Positions 33,693 through 42,332 of a DNA stretch of 42,332 nt are shown one piece after another. Each line of letters begins with the position of its first letter. The first letter of the stretch is position 1. Below the pieces are notes generated by a model. The model was not told where the DNA came from. It saw only the letters and a program-made list of their open reading frames with translations, and did no database searches. This DNA is from Bacteroidetes bacterium MedPE-SWsnd-G2 (GTDB lineage Bacteria > Bacteroidota > Bacteroidia > Flavobacteriales > Flavobacteriaceae): positions 89,263 to 131,594 of the forward strand of contig MPDE01000012.1 of NCBI GenBank assembly GCA_001874335.1, read 5' to 3'. The translations under genes and the position numbers were made by a program.

Positions 33693-33781
33693 TTTTTTCT
33701 TTCGATTAAATAGTCTAACTTATACCTTTACAGTTGGTTAGGTTTTTGAATTTTCAAAAACAATATTATAAACAATCGATT

Positions 33782-34666
33782 ATGACTAAAAAACTACTAT
33801 TTTTTATGATGCTTTTTGTGTCTTTTGCACTGAGCTACGCGCAAGATGACGCACCTGATGATGCTCCAAAAGAAGGATGGACAAAAACAGGAAAAACCTC
33901 TATTCTATTTAATCAATCTTCGTTTTCAAATTGGACTGCAGGAGGAGACAATAGTTTGTCTGGGACTTTTGGCTTGAACTACGACTTTAATTACGTTAAA
34001 GGTAAATGGAGCTGGGACAACAAACTGATTGCCTCTTATGGTATTAGTAAAAATTCCGGAGAAGATTACAAGAAAACTGACGACCGATTAGAATTTAATT
34101 CAACAGTGGGTTCAAAATTTAAAGAGCACTGGTACTATTCGGGATTTGTGAATTTTAAAACTCAGTTTGATTCAGGGATTGACGATGACACAGACAAACA
34201 AATTTCACATTTCTTTTCGCCAGCTTATTTACAATTTGGGTTAGGATTACTTTGGAAAAAAAATGACAATCTTAAAGTGAATTTTGCACCGGCTACAGGA
34301 AAAATGATTTTTGTACATAGTGAGTTTACAGATCCACTAGACCCCGATAATAATTTAGATTCAGAAGGAAAATACTTTGGCGTTGACGCTGGTGATTCTT
34401 CTCGTTTTGAGTTTGGTTTTGCAATTAACTCTTATTTTAAATTTGAGGTTATGGAAAATGTATCTGTAGAGAATATTTTGAACTTATATTCTAATTACTT
34501 AGAAGACCCTCAAAATGTTGATATTGATTACACCCTTAATGTGGTCATGTCTATTAATAAATGGTTGTCGGCTAATTTAGCGTTTCAAGCCATTTATGAT
34601 GATAATGCTTTTAGAGGATTTCAAATTAGAGAAGTATTTGGTGTAGGGCTTAATTATGGCTTTTAA
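33782..34666 (+). CDS. DUF3078 outer-membrane protein
   Basis: I choose the ATG at 33782 because it begins a clean signal peptide ('MTKKLLFFMMLFVSFALSYA'); a GTG-like start 48 bases earlier would put charged residues ahead of it. The 294-residue product has the DUF3078 motif 'FNQSSFSNWTAGGDNSLSG' after the signal, then repeated amphipathic strands rich in Tyr and Trp, and ends in '...FGVGLNYGF', as in outer-membrane beta-barrels. Function unknown. It is 89 bases after the suf operon; TACCTTTA at 33723-33730 could be a weak -7 element of its own. A terminator follows. Confidence 0.9.
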   Translation: MTKKLLFFMMLFVSFALSYAQDDAPDDAPKEGWTKTGKTSILFNQSSFSNWTAGGDNSLSGTFGLNYDFNYVKGKWSWDNKLIASYGISKNSGEDYKKTDDRLEFNSTVGSKFKEHWYYSGFVNFKTQFDSGIDDDTDKQISHFFSPAYLQFGLGLLWKKNDNLKVNFAPATGKMIFVHSEFTDPLDPDNNLDSEGKYFGVDAGDSSRFEFGFAINSYFKFEVMENVSVENILNLYSNYLEDPQNVDIDYTLNVVMSINKWLSANLAFQAIYDDNAFRGFQIREVFGVGLNYGF

Positions 34667-34682
34667 CTGTAAATATAAATAT

Positions 34683-34710
34683 AAAAAAAAGCGCTATTAG
34701 CGCTTTTTTT
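34683..34710. terminator. Bidirectional terminator between the DUF3078 gene and hflX
   Basis: Arms of eight A plus GCGCT and AGCGC plus eight T surround a loop of three bases. It lies between convergent genes and reaches the first base of the hflX stop codon, so it can end both transcripts. Confidence 0.88.
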
Positions 34711-35924
34711 TATTCTATAGTTTCATCATAATCTGGGTAAAGAAAGTGATTATATGGGAAACGTTGTATGTGAATTTTTCGAACCTCGTCGTAAACACGT
34801 TTTTTAAAGGATTCTAAGTTTTCTTTGTTTAATGCCGAAATGAATAAGGCATTGTCTCCAATTTTACTCATCCAAGTATTTTGCCACTCTTCTAAAGAGT
34901 AATTTGCAGTTGTACGTTCTGCAATCAAATCGGTTTCATCAAAAGGCTCAGCTTCATAGCTGTCAATTTTATTAAAAACCATAATGGTGGGCTTATCAGC
35001 ACTATTTATTTCACCTAAAATTTTATGAACAGAATCAATATGTTCTTCAAAATTGGTATGTGAAATATCAACAACATGCAACAATAAATCGGCTTCTCTT
35101 ACCTCGTCAAGCGTACTTTTAAACGACTCTACCAATTGTGTTGGTAGTTTCCTAATAAACCCTACGGTGTCTGATAATAAAAATGGTAGGTTTTTAATAA
35201 CAACCTTTCTAACAGTAGTGTCTAAGGTTGCAAATAGTTTGTTTTCTGCAAACACTTCACTTTTACTCACCACATTCATTAATGTTGATTTACCAACATT
35301 AGTATAACCCACTAATGCCACTCGCACCATTTTTCCGCGGTTACCTCTTTGCACGGCCATTTGCTTGTCAATGACTTTTATTTTTTGTTTTAACAAGGCA
35401 ATTTTATCTCTTACTATACGTCTATCAGTTTCAATTTCTGTTTCACCAGGCCCGCGCATTCCAATTCCACCTTTTTGTCGTTCAAGGTGAGTCCACATTC
35501 CTTTTAGTCTAGGCAGTAGATATTCGCATTGGGCCAATTCTACTTGAGTTCTGGCGTAACTGGTTTGTGCTCTTTGCGCAAATATGTCTAAGATTAAATT
35601 TGTACGGTCAAGTACTTTACAGTTTAAAATTTTACTGATGTTTCGTTCTTGGGCTGGGGATAATTCGTCATCAAATATTGCCGTTCCTATGTTGTGCTCT
35701 TCAACATACGCCCTGACATCTTCCATTTTACCTGTTCCAATAAAAGTTTTAGGATTAGGCATTTCCATTTTTTGTGTAAACCTTTTAGAGACTTCTCCTC
35801 CAGCAGTAAAGGTTAAAAAAGCTAATTCATCTAAATACTCCTTAGATGTTTTTTCATCTTGTTCTTTAGTAATAATTCCTATGAGAACTGCTTTTTCTAA
35901 TTCAATGTTTTTTTTCTCGAGCAT
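34710..35924 (-). CDS. hflX: Ribosome-associated GTPase HflX
   Basis: The 404-residue GTPase binds the 50S subunit and can split stalled or hibernating ribosomes. The HflX-specific glycine-rich segment 'GGIGMRGPGETEIETDRR' is at 152-169; the G domain has P-loop GYTNVGKST (206-214), 'DTVGF' (252-256) and 'NKID' (near 318). The N-terminal domain and its helical linker are complete. The length is typical. It is encoded singly, convergent with the DUF3078 gene. Confidence 0.96.
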   Translation of the reverse strand: MLEKKNIELEKAVLIGIITKEQDEKTSKEYLDELAFLTFTAGGEVSKRFTQKMEMPNPKTFIGTGKMEDVRAYVEEHNIGTAIFDDELSPAQERNISKILNCKVLDRTNLILDIFAQRAQTSYARTQVELAQCEYLLPRLKGMWTHLERQKGGIGMRGPGETEIETDRRIVRDKIALLKQKIKVIDKQMAVQRGNRGKMVRVALVGYTNVGKSTLMNVVSKSEVFAENKLFATLDTTVRKVVIKNLPFLLSDTVGFIRKLPTQLVESFKSTLDEVREADLLLHVVDISHTNFEEHIDSVHKILGEINSADKPTIMVFNKIDSYEAEPFDETDLIAERTTANYSLEEWQNTWMSKIGDNALFISALNKENLESFKKRVYDEVRKIHIQRFPYNHFLYPDYDETIE

Positions 35925-35942
35925 ACGTTATAAATAATTGTA

Positions 35943-35950
35943 CAAAGTTA
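35943..35950 (-). promoter_or_regulatory. -7 element of hflX
   Basis: Read on the minus strand this is TAACTTTG, an exact TAnnTTTG match, 18 bases before the hflX start codon. No good -33 element is present. Confidence 0.45.
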
Positions 35951-36009
35951 ATCAATTGAGAGCAGCCTATTTATTATTTTTAGAAACTAAATTAAATTAC
36001 AGTGGTATT

Positions 36010-36963
36010 ATGACAGCAGAATCAAAAACACATACAATAGCGTTTTATAATACCGAAAATCTTTTTGATATTTTCGATGACCCTTTTACCAACGATAATG
36101 ATTTCTTGCCCAATTCGGTAAAATCGTGGGGTCAAAAAAAATATGATAAGAAGATTTATAAACTAAGTGAAGTATTGTCTCAAATTGGCGGTATTTCAAA
36201 TAGTAATCCTCCTTCAATCATTGGGTTAGCTGAGGTGGAAAATAAGGCAGTTTTAGAGGACTTAATACATAGTGATAAACTTGTTGATTTTAATTATGAT
36301 TATGTTCATTTTAATTCTCCCGATGAAAGAGGAATAGACGTTGCTTTTTTATATCGAAAATCATGTTTTGAATTAGACTCCTTTGAGCCGTATTCAATTG
36401 TGTTTGAGGAAGGTGAATTTAATTTGGATTATACAAGAGATGTGCTATTAGTGTCTGGTTATTTAGAAGGTGAATTGATTTATTTTATTGTAAACCATTG
36501 GCCTTCCCGACGTGAAGGTCCTGAATTGAGTAATCCAAAACGTATGAAGGCAGCCATATTGGTTTTAGACATCATAAATAATATTAAATCTATGACGTCA
36601 AATCCTAATTTGATTGTGATGGGGGATTTTAATGATAACCCTAGTGATGATACTATTATGATGTTGAGGCACGAGGCACATTTAGAAAACCCTATTGAAA
36701 AAGAATGGGTTTATGGTAAGGGATCTCTAAGTCATAATTTTAAGTGGAATCTCTTTGATCAAATTTTAATTAGTCCTTCTTTTTTAGATAATTTTTCTGG
36801 TGGATTTAAACTTGTTGAAGCCGATATTTTTAATAAAAAATTTCTAACCCAATTCAAGGGTAAATTTAAGGGGCAGCCGTATAGAACCTATGTTGGTAAT
36901 AGGTACAAAGGCGGGTTTAGTGACCATTTTCCAGTGTTTATTAATGTTAAAAAAATGTTATAA
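36010..36963 (+). CDS. Endonuclease/exonuclease/phosphatase family protein
   Basis: I use the ATG at 36010 (MTAESKTHTIAFYNTENLFD); the frame is open further upstream to a TTG at 35938, but that segment overlaps the hflX promoter region and does not look like a signal. The 317-residue protein shows the EEP superfamily motifs: 'NTENLFD', 'IIGLAEVENKAVLEDL' (catalytic Glu), 'VNHWPSRREGPELSNPKRMK' (His), 'MGDFNDNPSDD' (Asp/Asn) and 'FSDHFPVF' (terminal Asp-His). The family covers nucleases, sphingomyelinases and phosphodiesterases, so the substrate is open. With this start it is cytosolic. Confidence 0.92.
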   Translation: MTAESKTHTIAFYNTENLFDIFDDPFTNDNDFLPNSVKSWGQKKYDKKIYKLSEVLSQIGGISNSNPPSIIGLAEVENKAVLEDLIHSDKLVDFNYDYVHFNSPDERGIDVAFLYRKSCFELDSFEPYSIVFEEGEFNLDYTRDVLLVSGYLEGELIYFIVNHWPSRREGPELSNPKRMKAAILVLDIINNIKSMTSNPNLIVMGDFNDNPSDDTIMMLRHEAHLENPIEKEWVYGKGSLSHNFKWNLFDQILISPSFLDNFSGGFKLVEADIFNKKFLTQFKGKFKGQPYRTYVGNRYKGGFSDHFPVFINVKKML

Positions 36964-36997
36964 AATAGTATTATATCTAAGAAAAAAACACTTAATC

Positions 36998-37017
36998 GAT
37001 AAAAAGAGCTTTTTATC
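36998..37017. repeat. Perfect inverted repeat after the EEP gene, possible weak terminator
   Basis: GATAAAAAG and CTTTTTATC flank a 2-base spacer, 34 bases past the EEP stop codon. The stem is AT-rich and lacks a following T-run, so terminator function is doubtful. Confidence 0.35.
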
Positions 37018-37029
37018 CATTATACCAAT

Positions 37030-37046
37030 GTTAACGCTACGTTAAC
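37030..37046. promoter_or_regulatory. Inverted repeat GTTAACG-CTA-CGTTAAC, possible operator
   Basis: Perfect 7-base arms with a 3-base spacer lie 146 bases before the start of the giant repeat-protein gene, in the longest gene-free stretch of the window (36964-37192). About 13 bases downstream, TATCTTCG at 37059-37066 is one base off the -7 consensus. The size and symmetry fit a dimeric regulator site, but no regulator is known. Confidence 0.4.
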
Positions 37047-37192
37047 GGCCATTTTTTTTATCTTCGGTCACTTCTATTGTGAGCTAAAATAATAGAAGAA
37101 ATCAACTATTTTTTGAATCAATTCACCTAAATTTTTGCCAAGTAATTGTCAATAATTTAGGTTTTTAACTAAATCAATTATAAACCAATTCT

Positions 37193-40100
37193 ATGAAAAA
37201 AGTTACTTTAAGTATGTTGTTATTGTTGTTTACAATAGTGACATATGGACAGATTAACCTGAATGAGAATTTTGATGAAGGGAACCCAGCCGATTGGACA
37301 GGTTCCTTTTTTACGTCTGCTACAGAGGCGTGTTCAGGGCAATCGACGAGAGATAACCTGTACAGTTTTTCGAATACAGGAGATTTAACGTCGCCAAACC
37401 TCGTTGGTCAATCTAACGAAACAGATCTTACAATTAATTTTGATTACAAAATTGTTGATTGGTCTGCTGCTACTAACCCTACTCCCGCTGGATGGGGGAA
37501 TTTTGTTGTACAGTATTCTTTAGACGCTGGTGCAAACTGGGTAAATGTTGCTACAATCATTGATGATAACCACGTGGTATCTGCCGATTGCGCAAGTATG
37601 AGTTATATTGTGCCCGGTGCAGATATTCCTGATGGGTCTGATTTTCAATTTAGATTGAGCGTTACATGGTCTTCAGGTGATTACTACGTGTACTATGATA
37701 ATATTTCAATTTATCAAGTAGCCGATGAAGAGCCTGCTTGTGATTCTGTTTTTGTAATGCCTACAGATGGTCAAACTGATGCAGAAATTTCTGGACAGTT
37801 AGAGTGGACAATTGCTTCTGGAATTCCAACAGGATATTTCTTAACAGTTGGTACAACTTCAGGAGGAACTGATATAGCAGATAATATAGATGTTGGAAAT
37901 GTAACATCTTATAACGTTGGCTTGTTAGACTATGAAACAACTTATTTTGCGACTGTAACACCATACAATACAATTGGTACAACTACAGATGCTTGTACAG
38001 AGATGTCGTTCACTACTAAAATAGATCCATCTATTACTGTAGATTGTACTGTTGGTCCTGAATCAATGACTTACTGTTATACAGATAATGATGATACAGC
38101 TTGGTTGTATACATCTTCAGATGGTTCGCCATTGCGTATTACTTTCAACTCGGGATTAATGCAAAGTTGTTGTGATTTTATAAACGTTTATGACGGTGTG
38201 GATAACACTGGTACAGTTTTGTTTTCAGGAAATAATGGTGGAGATTTAAGCGGATTAACTTTTGATTCGGTTGGGCCTTCTATTTTTATTGATTTTGATA
38301 CGTCTGGATTTACAAGTTGTGATGGTGGTTCAACAGGAACATCTGAAATTAATTTTGATGTGGCTTGCGCAACCTGTGTAAACCCAACTGTTGCTTTTTC
38401 TGTAGCTCAGGATTGTATTAACGGTCCTCAGTTTTTTGTAGAAGCTGATATTACTGATTTAGGATCTTCTGCGTCTTATACAATTACAGATAACCAAGGA
38501 AGTGCTGCTCAAATAGTTTCTGCTACTGGCGTTGTGTCTTTCGGACCTTATGCTAATATGACCGAAGTGTCATTAAATGTAATGAGTGATGACGATGTAA
38601 ACTGTCAAATAAATAGTGCGTCTCTAACACAAGAACAATGTGTGTTTAACTCTGTAGATTGTGCTTTGGCTCCAACAACATATAACTACTGCTACGGAAA
38701 TAATGATGATACCGCTTGGTTATTTGTTTCTACAGATGGTTCTCCAATTAGAATTAATTTTAATGCTGGTGGAATGGAATCTTGTTGTGATGACATTTTA
38801 ATCTATGATGGAGAAGATAATACCGGTACTTTATTGTATCAAGGAAATAACGGTGGTGATTTAACTGGCTTAACTTTTGACTCTACTGGAGATTCAATGT
38901 ATGTTCAATTAGATACAGACGGTTCTGTTAGCTGCGAGTCTAATAGTTTTTGTTGTACAACGCCTTTAGATTTTACAGTATCATGTGCTACTTGTGTTAA
39001 TCCACAGGCCACTTACGCTGTTGTTCAAGACTGTTTAAATGGTCCTCAATTTTTAGTTGATGTTGAACTTACCGATTTAGGTTCTGCAACTTCAGTGACA
39101 ATTTCAGATAACCAAGGTTCTGCTACTCAAACTGTAAGTGCAGTAGGAACATATTCTTTTGGTCCTTTTGCTAACTTAACTGATGTAGTTATTACAATTG
39201 ATAATGATGACGATGCTAACTGTCAAATCTCAAGCCCTTCATTAACTCAGGATCAATGTGAATTGAATGTTATTGATTGTACTGCTGGACCTCAAAACTT
39301 CACGTATTGCTACGGTAATAATGATGATACAGGTTGGTTATTTACTTCAACAGATGGTTCACCAATTAGATTAGTATTTAATGCTGGTGGAATGGAGTCT
39401 TGTTGTGATGATATATTGGTTTATGATGGTGTTGACAATACGGGAACATTATTATACCAAGGAAATAATGGTGGAGATCTTTCAGGTTTAACTTGGGATT
39501 CCATCGGTGACTCTTTATACATGGAGTTAGATACAGATGGTTCTGTAAGTTGTGAATCTAATAGTTTCTGCTGTACTCAAGAATTAGACTTTACTGTAAC
39601 TTGTGCTACATGTGTTAACCCACAGGCTACTTACACAATGGTTTCTGATTGTTTAAACGCACCTCAATTTTTTGTTGATGTTGAGATTACTGATTTAGGA
39701 TCTGCAACGACATTAACAATTACTGATGATCAAGGATCTGCACCCGTTCAGGTTTCTGCAGCAGGTATTACTCAGTTTGGACCATTTGCAAACTTAGTAG
39801 ATGTAGAGTTTACAGTTACTAATGATGATGATTCTAACTGTATCATTACAAGTGAAGCTATTACTCAAGAATTTTGTAATATAAACGTAGTAGACTGTGA
39901 TGCAGGACCGCTTTCTGCATTCTATTGCTACGAAAATAATGATACCAACCAATTTGAATATGTAAGTTCAAGTGGAGAACCATTAAACTTAACGATAGTT
40001 TCTGGTGAAGTTGAAGGAGCGCCATGGGATTTCCTAGTAGTTCTTGATTCAGATGGTGTTACCGAATTATATAATGGTGAAGGGAATGACGGAGATATTT

Positions 40101-42332
40101 CTGGATTAACTTTCCAATCTACAGGTGATACTATTTTCTTCTCAATAACTTCAGATGGTTCTGTAAGTTGTGATTCTGGTTCATTCTGTTGTTCTGACGG
40201 AATTGATTATACGGTTTCATGTGCAACTTGTATTAATCCTCAAGCAAGTTATGAGGTTGTTAATGATTGTGAAAACGGTGATCAATTTTTAATTGATGTT
40301 GATGTAACGAGTATAGGTGATGCGACTTCGGTTTCGGTTTCTGATAACCAAGGTTCAGCACCAGTATCTGTGACTGAAACAGGTATTGTACAAATGGGAC
40401 CTTACCCATTTCTTGTAGATGTTGTTATTACAATTTCTAATGATCAAGATGTAAACTGTGTAATTAACTCATCAGCAATTCAACTGTTAGCTTGTCCTCC
40501 AGACAATGATAACTGTGTTGATGCGATTGTTGCTACAGTAAACGATGATGAAACTTGTGATATTTTAAACCCAGGTACAATTTTAGCAGCTACCCCTTCA
40601 GGTGTTTCAGGAGCTTCATGTGCAGCTAATATTGATGATGATGTTTGGTTTGAATTCACAGCATTAAATGAAGTACAGTTAATATCATTGGTAAACATTG
40701 TTGGTGGTACATTTAACTTAGATCACGCATTATATTCAGGAGATTGCGACAATTTAGTTGAGATTTCTTGTTCAAATGATACGGCTTCTTTAAGTCCAAA
40801 CTTAACAGTTGGGGAAACATATTATGTTAGAGTATGGGGATTCGGAGATAATCCAGAAACCACTACATTCGACTTATGTATTAAAGAAGGACCTATAAAC
40901 ACGGTATGTGAGAATGCAACGCCTTTCTGTGGAGTTGGAGAAGCACTTTATGCGCAAAATGTAATTGGTATTCCTAATAGTGCAGATGTTGCATGTTTAG
41001 GTTCAATACCTAATCCAACTTGGAATATTTTAAATATTGGTGAGTCTGGAGATATCGAAGTTCAAATTGTTCAGAATACCGAATTTGATAATGAAGGAAA
41101 TGCTATTGGAACAGGTTTAGATGTTGATTTCGTGTTATGGGGACCATTTACAGATGGCGATGATTATTGTGAATTAGATTTATTAGTTGATTGTCCTTCA
41201 TGTCCTAATAACACTACGAATCCAGATTTTTATCCTTTCGGAAACATTGTAGATTGTAGTTATTCTGCAGCGCCTGTTGAAAATGTATCTATAGATAATG
41301 CTCAAGCTGGTGAGACTTATGTTCTATTAATTACAAACTTTAATGGTAATGCTGGTATTATCCAAGTGCAACAAACTAATGGTGGTGTTGATGGTGCTGG
41401 TACCTTAGCCAGTGAGATTGAAGTAGACTTAGGTCCTGATCAAGAATTCTGTGGATTCCCAGATTACATTATTAATGCGGAGTCGCCTTTTGCTGATGTT
41501 TACGAATGGTATGCTGACGGTTTCATTATTGAAGGAGAAACTGGTCCAACATTAACAGTAACAGAAACCAATACTTATACTGTAATTGCTTATGATACTA
41601 ACTGTGATTCTCAGGCTTCTGATGAAATTGTAGTTGTATTTGGTACCGAGGCTGTTGCTAACCCAGTAGATGATATTGTTACTTGTGATGATGCATCAGG
41701 AGACGAGATTGAAGATTTCGATTTAGATTCTCAAACAGCAGGTATATTAGGAGCTCAAGACCCTACAGAGTTTAATGTGTCTTATCACTTAACTTTAGTA
41801 GATGCTCAAACTAATACAGCGCCTTTAGCTTCTCCTTATAACAATATTTCAAACCCTCAAACTATTTATGTAAGAGTTGAGGATGCTAATGCAAACTTCT
41901 GTTTTGTAACATCTTCTTTCGACCTTATTATTTCAGGTCCAACTCCAGAAGCAACAAGTGTAGACTACGGTTTATGTGACGATGCTTCAAGTGATGGTGT
42001 TGAAGAGTTTGATTTAACATCTCATAATGAGTTTGTATTGAATGGTCAAGATGATACCATCTTTACAGTTAGTTATTATGCTTCAGAAGCAGATGCTAAT
42101 GCAGGAGCAAATGCATTACCAGCGGCTTACACCAATACATCTAATCCACAAACAGTATGGGCACGAGTTGAGAGCAATGTTGCTTTTGATTGTTACTCTG
42201 TAGTTGATTTTGATTTGGTTGTAGAAGCTGTACCATTAACAAGTTTTGATCCAGAATTCGCATATGAGGTTTGTCCTAATGCTACGGTTCCAATTGAGAT
42301 ACTGGCAACGGCAGAAAATTATAGCGAATCAG
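37193..42332 (+). CDS. Giant exported multidomain repeat protein (CUB-like repeats, PPC- and Ig-like domains), 5' part
   Basis: The frame opens at ATG 37193 and is uninterrupted to the right edge, giving 1713 codons with no stop. A signal peptide (MKKVTLSMLLLLFTIVTYGQ) is followed by a MAM or jelly-roll-type domain (about 21-180), a fibronectin-III-like domain (about 183-280), and four tandem 205-206-residue units (about 283-1105). Each unit has a CUB-like half ('SCCDDILVYDG') and a beta-sandwich half ('CATCVNPQATY', 'NQGSA'). Then come a PPC-like domain ('DDDVWFEF', 'GETYYVRVWGFG'), a further related domain, an Ig-like domain ('EWYADGFIIEGETGPTLTV') and at least two copies of the roughly 100-residue 'CDD...G.E.FDL' module seen in large flavobacterial gliding or adhesin proteins. 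A type IX sorting domain (type B) is expected beyond the window. The likely role is surface adhesion or polymer binding. Confidence 0.92.
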   Translation, partial: MKKVTLSMLLLLFTIVTYGQINLNENFDEGNPADWTGSFFTSATEACSGQSTRDNLYSFSNTGDLTSPNLVGQSNETDLTINFDYKIVDWSAATNPTPAGWGNFVVQYSLDAGANWVNVATIIDDNHVVSADCASMSYIVPGADIPDGSDFQFRLSVTWSSGDYYVYYDNISIYQVADEEPACDSVFVMPTDGQTDAEISGQLEWTIASGIPTGYFLTVGTTSGGTDIADNIDVGNVTSYNVGLLDYETTYFATVTPYNTIGTTTDACTEMSFTTKIDPSITVDCTVGPESMTYCYTDNDDTAWLYTSSDGSPLRITFNSGLMQSCCDFINVYDGVDNTGTVLFSGNNGGDLSGLTFDSVGPSIFIDFDTSGFTSCDGGSTGTSEINFDVACATCVNPTVAFSVAQDCINGPQFFVEADITDLGSSASYTITDNQGSAAQIVSATGVVSFGPYANMTEVSLNVMSDDDVNCQINSASLTQEQCVFNSVDCALAPTTYNYCYGNNDDTAWLFVSTDGSPIRINFNAGGMESCCDDILIYDGEDNTGTLLYQGNNGGDLTGLTFDSTGDSMYVQLDTDGSVSCESNSFCCTTPLDFTVSCATCVNPQATYAVVQDCLNGPQFLVDVELTDLGSATSVTISDNQGSATQTVSAVGTYSFGPFANLTDVVITIDNDDDANCQISSPSLTQDQCELNVIDCTAGPQNFTYCYGNNDDTGWLFTSTDGSPIRLVFNAGGMESCCDDILVYDGVDNTGTLLYQGNNGGDLSGLTWDSIGDSLYMELDTDGSVSCESNSFCCTQELDFTVTCATCVNPQATYTMVSDCLNAPQFFVDVEITDLGSATTLTITDDQGSAPVQVSAAGITQFGPFANLVDVEFTVTNDDDSNCIITSEAITQEFCNINVVDCDAGPLSAFYCYENNDTNQFEYVSSSGEPLNLTIVSGEVEGAPWDFLVVLDSDGVTELYNGEGNDGDISGLTFQSTGDTIFFSITSDGSVSCDSGSFCCSDGIDYTVSCATCINPQASYEVVNDCENGDQFLIDVDVTSIGDATSVSVSDNQGSAPVSVTETGIVQMGPYPFLVDVVITISNDQDVNCVINSSAIQLLACPPDNDNCVDAIVATVNDDETCDILNPGTILAATPSGVSGASCAANIDDDVWFEFTALNEVQLISLVNIVGGTFNLDHALYSGDCDNLVEISCSNDTASLSPNLTVGETYYVRVWGFGDNPETTTFDLCIKEGPINTVCENATPFCGVGEALYAQNVIGIPNSADVACLGSIPNPTWNILNIGESGDIEVQIVQNTEFDNEGNAIGTGLDVDFVLWGPFTDGDDYCELDLLVDCPSCPNNTTNPDFYPFGNIVDCSYSAAPVENVSIDNAQAGETYVLLITNFNGNAGIIQVQQTNGGVDGAGTLASEIEVDLGPDQEFCGFPDYIINAESPFADVYEWYADGFIIEGETGPTLTVTETNTYTVIAYDTNCDSQASDEIVVVFGTEAVANPVDDIVTCDDASGDEIEDFDLDSQTAGILGAQDPTEFNVSYHLTLVDAQTNTAPLASPYNNISNPQTIYVRVEDANANFCFVTSSFDLIISGPTPEATSVDYGLCDDASSDGVEEFDLTSHNEFVLNGQDDTIFTVSYYASEADANAGANALPAAYTNTSNPQTVWARVESNVAFDCYSVVDFDLVVEAVPLTSFDPEFAYEVCPNATVPIEILATAENYSES
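38039..38653 (+). repeat. CUB-containing unit 1 of 4
   Basis: 205 codons starting at 'VDCTVGPESMTYCY'. It contains 'SCCDFINVYDG' and the closing 'CATCVNPTVAFS' but lacks the 'SNSFCC' segment found in units 2, 3 and, in altered form, 4, so it is somewhat diverged. Confidence 0.8.
38654..39271 (+). repeat. CUB-containing unit 2 of 4
   Basis: 206 codons starting 'VDCALAPTTYNYCYGNNDDT'. It is the closest relative of unit 3, with 'ESCCDDILIYDG', 'GTLLYQGNNGGDL' and 'SCESNSFCCT' shared almost exactly, and similarity visible at the DNA level. Confidence 0.85.
39272..39889 (+). repeat. CUB-containing unit 3 of 4
   Basis: 206 codons starting 'IDCTAGPQNFTYCYGNNDDT'. It has 'ESCCDDILVYDG' and 'SCESNSFCCT', nearly identical to unit 2. 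Confidence 0.85.
39890..40507 (+). repeat. CUB-containing unit 4 of 4, degenerate
   Basis: 206 codons starting 'VDCDAGPLSAFYCYENN'. The 'SCCDD' core is replaced by 'GAPWDFLVVLDSDG', so the Cys pair and the acidic residues are lost, while the second half ('SFCC', 'CATCINPQASY', 'NQGSAPV') is kept. Confidence 0.8.

Noticed and set aside
37029-37046. Five-codon frame (ATG to TAA) formed by the inverted repeat upstream of the giant gene, as a leader peptide
   Set aside because: Such short frames are expected by chance, and there is no attenuator-like pair of alternative hairpins after it.
37761-37982. Minus-strand frame within the giant repeat gene
   Set aside because: It is a shadow of the low-complexity Thr/Gly/Asn-rich coding sequence on the plus strand.
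38039-40507. CRISPR-like or satellite repeat array
   Set aside because: The periodicity of about 618 bases is in frame and codes for protein domains; there are no short repeats with unique spacers.
40480-40698. Minus-strand 72-residue frame within the giant repeat gene
   Set aside because: It is antisense to a PPC-like domain and has no independent support.

Overview
The window looks like chromosomal DNA of a marine-type member of the Flavobacteriaceae (Bacteroidota). The signs are low G+C, promoters of the Bacteroidota type (TTTG, about 19 bases, TAnnTTTG), a lack of Shine-Dalgarno sequences before start codons, type IX secretion sorting domains, DUF2480 and DUF3078 proteins, and a single-subunit cytochrome b succinate dehydrogenase. 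No tRNA, rRNA, CRISPR array, insertion sequence or phage gene was seen. Genes are dense and no gene-free stretch exceeds 300 bases; the longest, 36964-37192, carries two inverted repeats and no convincing gene.

Layout. 1-1777 (minus): an active M16 zinc peptidase followed by the start of a catalytically dead M16 partner that runs off the left edge. 1964-3316 (plus): a small membrane protein, then ribosomal proteins L21 (with an extra C-terminal Rho_N-like domain) and L27. 3327-5093 (minus): a membrane-anchored MutS-like ATPase. 5178-8616 (minus): the sdhCAB operon. 8766-14431 (minus): three exported proteins, namely a lipoprotein, a large Asp-box/VPS10-type beta-propeller protein and a type IX-secreted zinc metalloprotease. 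14543-15835 (plus): Xaa-Pro aminopeptidase. 15892-19543: aspartate kinase, divergent from an ACT-domain protein that is followed by a COG2509 flavoprotein. 19647-21293 (plus): an exported protein, then a SigZ-type ECF sigma factor and a 45-residue peptide with 11 cysteines. The sigma gene and the peptide gene are each preceded by the same unusual promoter-like motif. 21395-25515: a VOC protein, a BrnQ transporter, an alpha/beta hydrolase, two small zinc-ribbon paralogues and thiL. 25693-33692 (plus): a 12-gene suf operon for iron-sulfur cluster assembly with three predicted lipoproteins inside it. 33782-36963: a DUF3078 protein, the GTPase HflX and an endonuclease/exonuclease/phosphatase-family protein. 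37193-42332 (plus): the first 1713 codons of a giant exported repeat protein that runs off the right edge.

How the genes fit together. Most of the window is core metabolism: SUF-made Fe-S clusters are needed by succinate dehydrogenase among others; aspartate kinase feeds the lysine/threonine/methionine branch; ThiL makes thiamine diphosphate. The rest is the exported protein set of a polymer-degrading, surface-active flavobacterium.

The most promising candidate for an undescribed system is the SigZ-type sigma factor plus cysteine-rich micropeptide unit at 20521-21293. A duplicated 30-base promoter-like motif suggests the sigma factor drives both its own gene and a metallothionein-like peptide. 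This is inferred from sequence only.
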